From contig JBOHPP010000071.1 of assembly GCA_050731755.1 (NCBI GenBank), positions 1 to 15,818 on the forward strand: 15,818 bases of DNA. Reading direction: 5' to 3'. How positions within the stretch are numbered: the first letter of the stretch is position 1; each line of letters begins with the position of its first letter. The position numbers and the translations under genes are program-made. This document shows, in pieces, positions 6,201-15,818 of this stretch. The DNA comes from JBOHPP01 sp050731755. Its GTDB lineage: Bacteria; Methylomirabilota; Methylomirabilia; Rokubacteriales; CSP1-6. Below the pieces are notes generated by a model. It had not been told where the DNA came from and searched no databases. It saw only the letters and a program-made list of their open reading frames with translations.

Positions 6201-7874
6201 ATGCTCCGGGAGCTTCGCGTCAAGAACTTCGCCGTGATCGAGACGGTGACCGTTCCCTTCACTCGCGGTCTCAATGTTCTCACCGGTGAAACGGGCGCCG
6301 GCAAGTCCATCCTGGTCGACGCCCTCCTGCTCGTGCGCGGGGCGCGGGCCCAGGCCGAGACGATTCGGAGTGACGCCGACACGGCGACGGTGGAGGCCGT
6401 GTTCGACGTCGGCGCGCATCGGAGCGTCGCCGCCGCGCTGGCCGAAGCCGGGATCAGCGCCGAGGACGGCGAGCTGCTGATCCGCCGTGAGCTGAGCCGC
6501 GCGGGTCGCCACCGCGCTTTCGTCAACGACTCGCCGGTGACCGTCGGGCTCCTGGAGCGGCTGGGCGACCAGCTGGTCGAGGTCCACGGCCAGCACGAGC
6601 ACCAGCGCCTGCTGGAACCCGCCCGCCAGCTCGATCTGCTCGACGACTTCGCCGGCGCTGACAAATCCGCCGGCGAGGTGGCCGAGCGCTACGCCGCCTA
6701 CCGGGCGGGCCGGGAGGCGGTGGAGCGGCTGCGCGCGGCGGAACGCGACCGGGCGCAGCGAGAGGACCTGCTCCGCTTTCAACTGTCCGAGCTGCGCGCG
6801 GCCGGCCTCCGTCCGGGCGAGGAGGAGGAGCTGCGCTCCGAGCGCCGCCGACTCCAACACGCCGAACGCCTGGCCACGGGGTTGGAGGAGATCGCGGCGC
6901 TGCTGGTGGACGACGACGACGCGGCGGCGAGCCGGATCGGGCGAGCGGCCAGGCTGTTCCGCGATCTCGGGCGCGTCGACCAGAATTTCGCGGCGCCGGC
7001 CGGGCCGCTGGACGCCGCGGCCGCCCAGGTCGAGGAGGCCCTGCTCGCCGTGCGCGGCCTCCGGCAGAGCATCGACGCCGAGCCCGGCCGCCTGGCGGCG
7101 ATCGACGACCGGCTCGAGGTGCTCGCCCGGCTCAAGCGCAAGTACGGCGACACCGAGGAGGCGATGCTGACCTTCCACGAGGCGGCCGCCCGGGAGCTGG
7201 AACGGCTGGAGCGCTACGAAGAGACGTTGAGCGCCGAGGCGCGACGGCTGGACGAGCTCCGGGCCGAGCTGCTGGGAGCGGTGACCGCGTTGGGCCAGAT
7301 CCGCCGGGAGGCGGCGGCGCAACTGGGTCCGCTCGTGCAGCGCGAGCTGCGCGCGCTGGGCATGGAGCGGGCCCGCTTCGAGGTTGCGGTGGAGGCGCGG
7401 CCGGTCGAAGAAGTGTCGGCCCGGGGCGCGGAGCGGGTGGAGCTGCGCTTCTCGGCCAATCCGGGGGAGGACCTGCGCCCGCTGGCCCGGATCGCCTCGG
7501 GAGGCGAGCTGTCGCGCACCATGCTGGCGGTGCAGGTGGTGCTGGCCGTTCGCGACCGCGTCCCCACCATGGTCTTCGACGAGGTCGACGCCGGCATCGG
7601 CGGCCGCACCGCCGGCGTCGTCGCCGACAAGCTGGCGCTGGTGGGGGCCCGGCGCCAGGTTCTCTGCGTCACCCACCTGCCCCAGATCGCCGCGGGCGCG
7701 CAGCAGCAACTGAGCGTGACCAAGGCTGTGCGGGGCGGGCGAGCTCGCGCCAGCGTGAGCGTCCTGACCGGCGCCGACCGCGTCGAGGAGATCGCGCGGA
7801 TGCTGGGAGGCGCGGCGCCCACCGACACGGCCCGCCGGCACGCGCGCGAGCTGCTCGGCAGGCGGCCTGTATAA
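6201..7874 (+). CDS. recN: DNA repair protein RecN
   Basis: A 557-residue SMC-like ATPase for double-strand-break repair, which holds broken DNA ends for RecA-dependent recombination. Walker A is GETGAGKS (29-36), QHEHQRL lies near 127, the ABC signature is SGGELS at 433-438, and Walker B is MVFDEVDAG (457-465). Between them lies a long charged, Ala/Glu/Arg-rich coiled coil (about 150-370), shorter than that of true SMC, as is normal for RecN. I chose ATG 6201 because it gives MLRELRVKNFAVIE, the usual RecN start. The open frame continues up to a TTG at 6162 that would add 13 residues without family support. The stop codon TAA (7872-7874) lies 13 bases before secA, inside a TATAAT hexamer. 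Confidence 0.96.
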   Translation: MLRELRVKNFAVIETVTVPFTRGLNVLTGETGAGKSILVDALLLVRGARAQAETIRSDADTATVEAVFDVGAHRSVAAALAEAGISAEDGELLIRRELSRAGRHRAFVNDSPVTVGLLERLGDQLVEVHGQHEHQRLLEPARQLDLLDDFAGADKSAGEVAERYAAYRAGREAVERLRAAERDRAQREDLLRFQLSELRAAGLRPGEEEELRSERRRLQHAERLATGLEEIAALLVDDDDAAASRIGRAARLFRDLGRVDQNFAAPAGPLDAAAAQVEEALLAVRGLRQSIDAEPGRLAAIDDRLEVLARLKRKYGDTEEAMLTFHEAAARELERLERYEETLSAEARRLDELRAELLGAVTALGQIRREAAAQLGPLVQRELRALGMERARFEVAVEARPVEEVSARGAERVELRFSANPGEDLRPLARIASGGELSRTMLAVQVVLAVRDRVPTMVFDEVDAGIGGRTAGVVADKLALVGARRQVLCVTHLPQIAAGAQQQLSVTKAVRGGRARASVSVLTGADRVEEIARMLGGAAPTDTARRHARELLGRRPV

Positions 7875-7875
7875 T
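7870..7875 (+). promoter_or_regulatory. TATAAT hexamer before secA, possible -10 element
   Basis: TATAAT overlaps the TAA stop of recN and ends 12 bases before the secA ATG. It is preceded by TG directly (one base short of the extended -10 TGn form). The position 17 bp upstream reads CGAGCT, not a -35 match. If used, the secA transcript would have a leader of only a few bases. This is weak evidence, strengthened only by the parallel copy before tlyA. Confidence 0.25.
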
Positions 7876-7887
7876 GATGGCGGGATC

Positions 7888-10677
<2,790 letters not shown>

Positions 10678-10742
10678 CGATCCGCTCGAAGCCCGGTATC
10701 CGAATTCGGCTGCCGTCCCGACCGCCTGTGGGTACACGCGTC

Positions 10743-11618
10743 ATGCATCGCCGGACATTCTTGCTGATCGCGGGTCCGCGCTCGCTGGTCCGCTCGCCGC
10801 CCGGGCCCACGCGGCGCCTCGAGCGCGCCGCATTGGCGTGCTCGGCCCCGACGAGCTGCGCTTCGATGAGATCGTGACCGGGCTGCGTCAAGGGTTGCGG
10901 GAGCACGGGTACACCGAGGCCACGGTCGAGATTCTCGAAGCGCGTGTGCCCCGCGCCGATCGGACGGCGGCGGGAGGCCGCCGAACGGCTGGTCGAGCGG
11001 CGTGTCGATGCGGTGCTGGCCGTCGGCTCGGTCCTGGCCCGGACGGTGCGTGAGGTGTCGCGCGAGGTCTCGGTGGTGTTTCTCACCCCTGGTGATCCGG
11101 TGGCGGCAGGCCTTGTCTCGAGTCTCGCTCAGCCCGGTCACGGCATGACGGGGATGACCGTCGAATACCCGGAGCTTTCGGCCAAGCGCCTGGGAGTTGC
11201 TTCGCGAGATGGTTCCGCGAGTCCGGTCCGTGCTCGTGCTCTACGACCCCGACGACGCCTCGCCCCGTCAGGGCGTCGCGGCGGCACGGGAGGCGGCCAT
11301 ACGACTGGGCATCCGGTTGGTGGAGCATCAGACCCAAGGGCGGGAGGACGTCGCGCGCGGTCTGGAGGAACTGAAATCGGCGGATGCGCTGCTCGGGCGG
11401 GCTGGCCTCCGGCCACCAGCTACGGCAGAAGCGACGGGGGCGTGGCCCGCCAGGCGGCCCGGCTCGTCGACAAGATCCTCAAGGGCGCCCGGGCCGGCGA
11501 GTTGCCCGTCGAGCGCACGACCCAGATCGAACTCGTCCTCAATCTGATGACGGCCCGAGCCTTGGGCGTGACGATCCCACCGTCGCTCCGACTGCGCGCC
11601 GATCGGGTGATCGAGTAG
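10743..11618 (+). pseudogene. Decayed ABC-transporter substrate-binding protein (PF04392-like)
   Basis: Recognisable pieces of a periplasmic substrate-binding protein appear in changing frames. ATG 10743 gives MHRRTFLLIAG, a signal-peptide start. From about 10780 another frame continues the signal (SALAGPLAARAHA) and reads RRIGVLGPDELRFDEIVTGL. From about 10965 the first frame resumes with EAAERLVERRVDAVLAVGS through SLAQPGHGMTGMTVEYPEL. From about 11195 a third frame gives ELLREMVPRVRSVLVLYDP to ADALLG. From about 11430 the first frame returns with VDKILKGARAGELPVERTTQ to the TAG at 11618. So at least four frame changes are needed. About 40 residues that normally precede the 'SYG...VDKILKGA' segment are missing. 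Neighbouring genes show no frame problems, which argues against general sequence error. No permease or ATPase partner is present. Confidence 0.85.
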
Positions 11619-11642
11619 CCGGCCCTCGGTGCGCGATATCTG

Positions 11643-11688
11643 GGGGGCGGACCTGGCCTCGGCCCCAACCACTGGTACATTTTTCTTT
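11643..11688 (+). terminator. Weak candidate terminator between the pseudogene and smc
   Basis: A short GGGGC/GCCCC stem (11644-11648 with 11662-11666, 13-base loop) is followed about 13 bases later by the T-rich stretch TTTTTCTTT (11680-11688). The stem is only five pairs and the T run is not adjacent, so this may be chance. It is the only T-rich run in the 102-base gap before smc. Confidence 0.2.
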
Positions 11689-11720
11689 GGCCGAAATCGC
11701 CCGCCGTGATAGAAGGTTGC

Positions 11721-14700
11721 ATGCGTCTCGAATCGATCAACCTGCACGGCTTCAAGTCCTTCGGCGAGCGCACCGAGATCAAGGTGCTGCCCGGTATCAC
11801 CGCGATCGTGGGTCCCAACGGAACCGGCAAGAGCAATATTTCTGAAAGTGTCCGCTGGGCGCTCGGCGAGCAGAGCGCGAAGTTGCTGCGAGGTCAGCGG
11901 ATGGAAGACCTCATCTTCCACGGTTCGGCCTCTCACAAGCCGGTCGGCCTGGCCGAGGTCGAGCTGACCTTCAGCAACGACGGCGCGCTGGCTGTGCCCT
12001 GGAGCGAAATCAGCGTGGCCCGCCGCCTCTACCGCACCGGGGAGAGCGAGTACCTCCTGAACAAGACCGTCACCCGGTTGCGCGACATTCTGGACCTCTT
12101 CGCCGGCACCGGCGCCAACCCTCGCGCCTACTCGGTCATGGACCTGGACAAGCTGAACCATGTCCTGACCGCCAAGCCCCACGAGCGGCGCATCTTCATC
12201 GAGGAGGCCGCCGGTATCGCGCGCTACAAGCAGCAGCGCAATGAGACCGAAGGCAAGCTCGATGCCGCCCGCCAGAACCTGCTCCGGGTGAAGGACGTGA
12301 TGGACGAGGTCAAGCGCCAGCTCGGCTCGCTGGAGCGCCAGGCCAAGAAGGCCCAGCAGTACAAGGCGCTCGCCGAGGAGCGCCGCGGCATTCGCCTGGC
12401 CCTGGTGGCCGCCGATCACGCCGCGCTGGTGACCGAAGGGGAGCGCCTGGAGAGCGAGCTGGCGTCACGCCGCGCGCGGGAGCAGGAGCAGCGGGTGACG
12501 CTCAGCCGCCTGGCCGCGCGCGAGGCGAGCGAGCGCGAGACGCTGCTGGAAAGCGACCACCGCCTCAGCGATCTCCGGCAGGCGTTGCAGAAGGTTCAGG
12601 CCGAGCTGGAGCGTCTGCTCGAGCGCCGTGAGCAAATGGGTCTCCAGCTCCGCGAGGCCGGCGACGAGGCCTTCCGCCTGGAGGAGGAGATCCGCGCGAC
12701 GACCGAGCGCCTCGGGGCGACGGTTGGGGAGCGCGAGGCCACGCGGACGGCGCTCGCCGAAGCTGAACGGCTCGTGGCCGACGGCCAGCGGGCGGCTGAC
12801 GAGCTGACCGCGCAGCTCGAGCGCCATCGCGGCCAGCTCGCCGAAGACCGCGAGCGGCTGGAGGCGCTCCGTCTCGAACAGGTTCGCATCGCCGCCGAGC
12901 GGACGGACCTCACGCGCTCGGCCGGTGAGCTGCGCGAGCGGCAAAGCCAGCTGGGCCGGCGCGCCGAGCGCCTGGCCACCGAGCTGGCCGAGGCCGAGAC
13001 GGAAGCCCGGCGGCTCGCCAGCACGCGCGCCGATCTGGAGACGGCCCGCCACCGAACACTCGCCGAGCTGGAGTCGCTGTCGACCGAGCGCGAGCGGCTT
13101 GCCTTCGAGCTGGCCGCCCGCGAGGGAGCGCTGGCCGAGGCCGAGGCTCGGCTCGGCGAGGTGCGCGTGGCGCGGGCGGCCCGGACGTCCGGGCTGGAGG
13201 CGCTGCGGGAGCTGGAGCGCGCCCGCGAGGGGTATGGCTCCGGAGTGCGCGCGGTGTTCGGCGAGGGCGAGGGCCCGCGGGTGGCGGGCGTCGTGGGCAC
13301 CGTAGCCGATCTCCTGGAGGTGCCGCCGGAGCTGGAGCGGGCCGTGGAGGCGGTGCTGGGCGAGCGCCTCGAGTGGATCGTCGTCGAGCGCTTCGACCAC
13401 GCGCGATCCGCTGTCGCCTACCTGCGTGCGCAGGAGGCCGGAGCGGCCACCTTTCTTCCGTTGGAGAATCTGCCGTCCCCCAACGGGCACGGCGCCGAGG
13501 GCAACGGCGTTCGCTCGGTCGCGCGGCAGGTGGCGGCGTTCAGTCCCAACCTCCTCCACTACCTCCTCGGCAACGTGGTCATCGCGGCCGACCTCGACGA
13601 GGCGGAGGCGCTCTGGCGGCGCAACGGCACCGTGGCCACGTACGTCACGCCAGAGGGTGAGGTGCTGGGACGGACCGGCCGGCTGCGCGGCGGCGCCGGG
13701 ACGGGCACGGTCGAGCGGTCGCTGCTGTCCCGCAAGCGCCGGCTGCGCGAGCTGGAGGACGAGACACGTGGCCTGGCCGCCGACATGGAGGCGGCGCAGG
13801 CCGCGGTGACTGCGCTGGCGGCCGAGGTCGCGACGCTCCGGGCCCGCATCGCGGGCTGCGAGCAGAATCTCGGGGCACGGCAGGCCGAGCGGCTGGCCGG
13901 CGACAAAGACCTCGAACAAGTGATCCGCGAGCACGAGCGCGTCCATCGCCACGCCGAGACGGTTGGCTTGGAGGCCCGCCAGGTCGCCGGAGAAACTCAG
14001 GAGACGGCGGCCATGCTGGCCCGGCTCGAGCAGCGTCTGGCCACGGCCCGAGAGGCCGAGGCGGCCCAGGAAGCGGCCATGGCCGGCGTCCGCGACACGA
14101 TCGACGCGGCCCAGCGGCGCGAGACGGAGTTGGGCGCGGCCGTCACCGGCGCTCGCGTCGAGCTGGCGTCGGTCGCCGAGCGCGTGGAGGCGCTGGGGCG
14201 CGAGTTGGGCCGCATCGACCAGCTCGAGGTCGAGCTGGCCGAGCGGATCGCTCAGACGCGGACGCGCCAGGGGCAGCTCGCCGAGCGACGGGTGTGGCTC
14301 GGTGGGGAGCGGGAGCGGACCGACGCGACGGCGCGCGAGATCGCCCAGGACCGGGACCGCACGGAACGTGAGGTCCAGGTGGCGGCCGAGCGGCACGAAG
14401 AGCTCCTGGGCGGCATGCGGGCGGTGGAGCACGAGGCGCGGGGCCTCGAGGCCGAGCTCACACGGCTGGTCGGCGCCATCCACGAGATCGAGCTCAAAGC
14501 CACGGAGCGACGCGTGCGCCGCGAAGAGCTGGCGCAGGAGGCGTTCCGCACCTTCGGGGTCGACGAGGCGGCCCTCCGGGCTCAGCACGATCCCGGCCGG
14601 GACGCGGCAGAGCTGGGACGCCGCGCCGCGGACTTGGAGGATCGTCTGGCCGCGATCGGGCCGGTGAACCTGGTGGCCGACGAGGAGTACCGGGAGCTGG

Positions 14701-15260
14701 ACGAGCGGCTGACCTTCCTGAGGACGCAGCACGACGACCTCGTCGGCTCCATCAAAGATCTAGACAAGGCGCTGCGCGGGATGACGCGGACGGCCCAGGA
14801 GCGCTTCCTGCACGCATTCCAGGAGATCAACCGCGAGTTCGGGCGGCTCTTCGAGCGGCTCTTCGAGGGCGGCCGGGCCGAGCTGCGACTGGTCGAGGCC
14901 GAGGAGGGCGGCGACCCGCTTGACACCGGCGTGGATCTCGTGGCCCAGCCCCGGGGCAAGCGCCTGCAGTCGGTCACGCTGCTGTCGGGAGGCGAGCGCG
15001 CGCTCACCGGCCTGGCCCTCCTGTTCGCGATCTTCTACTACCGGCCCAGCCCCTTCTGCGTGCTCGACGAGGTGGACGCCCCGCTCGACGACGCCAACAT
15101 CCACCGCTTCCTCAGAGTGCTCCAGGAGTTGACCAGCCAGACCCAGTTCCTGGTCATCACTCACAACCGCCGGACGATGGAGGCGGCCGACATCCTCTAT
15201 GGCGTGACGATGGAGGAGCCCGGCCTCTCCAAGCTCGTCTCCGTCAAGCTCCAGGCCTGA
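11721..15260 (+). CDS. smc: Chromosome segregation ATPase SMC
   Basis: A 1179-residue structural-maintenance-of-chromosomes protein, the usual bacterial length. The N-terminal head starts MRLESINLHGFKSFGE and has Walker A GPNGTGKS (31-38), with Thr where Ser is commonest. Two long Ala/Glu/Arg-rich coiled-coil arms (about 165-500 and 670-990) flank a hinge (about 503-670, GYGSGVRAVFGEGEG through the GG-rich RLRGGAGTG). The C-terminal head has the signature LSGGE (1088-1092) and Walker B VLDEVDAPLDD (from 1114). The protein loads onto and extrudes DNA loops with ScpA/ScpB, which are not in this window. I chose ATG 11721, preceded by AGAAGG at close spacing; an in-frame GTG at 11706 would add MIEGC. 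The head of a RodZ-like gene follows 51 bases later, probably co-transcribed. Confidence 0.97.
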   Translation: MRLESINLHGFKSFGERTEIKVLPGITAIVGPNGTGKSNISESVRWALGEQSAKLLRGQRMEDLIFHGSASHKPVGLAEVELTFSNDGALAVPWSEISVARRLYRTGESEYLLNKTVTRLRDILDLFAGTGANPRAYSVMDLDKLNHVLTAKPHERRIFIEEAAGIARYKQQRNETEGKLDAARQNLLRVKDVMDEVKRQLGSLERQAKKAQQYKALAEERRGIRLALVAADHAALVTEGERLESELASRRAREQEQRVTLSRLAAREASERETLLESDHRLSDLRQALQKVQAELERLLERREQMGLQLREAGDEAFRLEEEIRATTERLGATVGEREATRTALAEAERLVADGQRAADELTAQLERHRGQLAEDRERLEALRLEQVRIAAERTDLTRSAGELRERQSQLGRRAERLATELAEAETEARRLASTRADLETARHRTLAELESLSTERERLAFELAAREGALAEAEARLGEVRVARAARTSGLEALRELERAREGYGSGVRAVFGEGEGPRVAGVVGTVADLLEVPPELERAVEAVLGERLEWIVVERFDHARSAVAYLRAQEAGAATFLPLENLPSPNGHGAEGNGVRSVARQVAAFSPNLLHYLLGNVVIAADLDEAEALWRRNGTVATYVTPEGEVLGRTGRLRGGAGTGTVERSLLSRKRRLRELEDETRGLAADMEAAQAAVTALAAEVATLRARIAGCEQNLGARQAERLAGDKDLEQVIREHERVHRHAETVGLEARQVAGETQETAAMLARLEQRLATAREAEAAQEAAMAGVRDTIDAAQRRETELGAAVTGARVELASVAERVEALGRELGRIDQLEVELAERIAQTRTRQGQLAERRVWLGGERERTDATAREIAQDRDRTEREVQVAAERHEELLGGMRAVEHEARGLEAELTRLVGAIHEIELKATERRVRREELAQEAFRTFGVDEAALRAQHDPGRDAAELGRRAADLEDRLAAIGPVNLVADEEYRELDERLTFLRTQHDDLVGSIKDLDKALRGMTRTAQERFLHAFQEINREFGRLFERLFEGGRAELRLVEAEEGGDPLDTGVDLVAQPRGKRLQSVTLLSGGERALTGLALLFAIFYYRPSPFCVLDEVDAPLDDANIHRFLRVLQELTSQTQFLVITHNRRTMEAADILYGVTMEEPGLSKLVSVKLQA

Positions 15261-15311
15261 CCGGGATGAAAAGGCTCCCAGGGATAGGCTAGACTCCGAG
15301 TAGTATCAGCC

Positions 15312-15818
15312 ATGCGGTCGCTTGGCGCCTACCTCCGCGAACGTCGTGAAGGCCGAGGGCTCTCGCTCGAGGAGCTTGCCCGCGCCACGCGCGTGGCCCC
15401 CCGGTACCTGGAGGCGCTGGAGGCCGACGATCTACAGGCTCTTCCCCCGCCGGTCTTCGCGCGGGGCTTCGTGAGAGTCTGCTGCCAGGTGCTGCAGGCG
15501 CCGGTCGACGAGGCCCTGGCCCTCTATCACGGGCAGACCGGCGCGCCGCCGCCGACGATCGTCGAGGGCACCGCACTCCGCCACGTCGCCCCCGAGACTC
15601 GCAGCTCCGGCACCGTTCTGGTGAGTTTCGTGCTGCTCGTCGTCCTGGGGCTCGCGCTCTTCGCAGTGACGCTGGCGCTACAGTCGAGCCGCGACAGCGT
15701 CGGCGAGCGCGTGGTCCGTGTCGGCGACGGCGAGCCGGCACCGTCCGGGCCGGCGCCGCCCGCGGCGGTGCTCGACGGGCCGGGTCCGGCAGACGCAGGC
15801 CCCGCCACAGTGGAGCTG
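15312..15818 (+). CDS. RodZ-like helix-turn-helix membrane protein, N-terminal part
   Basis: An open frame of 169 codons from ATG 15312 to the window edge without a stop. Residues 1-75 form a Cro/C1-like helix-turn-helix domain of the RodZ type: LGAYLRERREGRGLSLEELA, then TRVAPRYLEALEADD and LPPPVFARGFVRV. A single transmembrane helix follows at about 101-123 (TVLVSFVLLVVLGLALFAVT). After it comes a Pro/Ala/Gly-rich periplasmic linker that is cut off; a C-terminal DUF4115 domain would be expected. RodZ links MreB to the cell-wall elongation machinery, but related HTH-TM proteins without MreB contact exist, so I leave the symbol blank. The cytoplasmic-to-periplasmic order fits the family. No strong ribosome site is visible before the ATG (GAGTAG lies about 10 bases upstream). 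Confidence 0.85.
   Translation, partial: MRSLGAYLRERREGRGLSLEELARATRVAPRYLEALEADDLQALPPPVFARGFVRVCCQVLQAPVDEALALYHGQTGAPPPTIVEGTALRHVAPETRSSGTVLVSFVLLVVLGLALFAVTLALQSSRDSVGERVVRVGDGEPAPSGPAPPAAVLDGPGPADAGPATVEL

Noticed and set aside
10838..11547. Several short separate genes in 10838-11053, 10944-11618 and 11197-11547
   Set aside because: Read in order they give consecutive pieces of one substrate-binding protein, so they are fragments of a single pseudogene.
12465..14732. 755-codon minus-strand open frame opposite smc
   Set aside because: It is an antisense shadow of the repetitive Glu/Ala/Arg coiled-coil codons of SMC, composed of Leu/Arg/Gln-rich low-complexity sequence.

Overview
This is a GC-rich bacterial window made mostly of housekeeping genes read left to right. 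Predicted periplasmic proteins with Sec signals, a lipoprotein-type M16 peptidase and SecA with a zinc-binding tail suggest a Gram-negative-type bacterium. The high GC, the gene content and a decayed tripartite-type ABC substrate-binding protein remind me of uncultivated Rokubacteria/Methylomirabilota-like genomes. That placement is from memory, not from a search.

Left edge (1-1091), minus strand. Position 154 down to 1 holds the N-terminus of a secreted protein resembling the start of secreted trypsin-like peptidases. Upstream of it, behind a perfect 12-bp hairpin (181-210), is a 191-aa secreted protein built around eleven octapeptide repeats of the type GQDVQAPR. The ten units that keep the QDVQAPR core differ from each other almost only at synonymous codon positions. 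A good sigma-54 (-24/-12) promoter match lies about 130 bases upstream of its start (939-953).

Centre (1092-10677), plus strand, tightly packed: two M16 peptidase-like proteins (one with the zinc motif, one without), a rhomboid intramembrane protease, TlyA rRNA methyltransferase, NAD kinase, RecN and SecA. Several junctions overlap (GTGA, TGATG, TAATG), as in a translationally coupled operon. The order tlyA-nadK-recN is a conserved bacterial cluster. The only two TATAAT hexamers I found sit just before tlyA and secA and may be internal promoters.

Right side (10678-15818): a frameshifted and internally deleted remnant of an ABC-transporter substrate-binding protein (10743-11618), then a full-length SMC chromosome-organisation ATPase, then the start of a RodZ-like membrane-anchored helix-turn-helix protein that runs off the window.

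No tRNA, rRNA, CRISPR array or intact insertion sequence was seen. No gene-free stretch exceeds 300 bases; the longest is 810-1091, which carries the putative sigma-54 promoter. The most unusual item is the octapeptide-repeat protein with its own promoter and terminator, placed among four protease-family genes.
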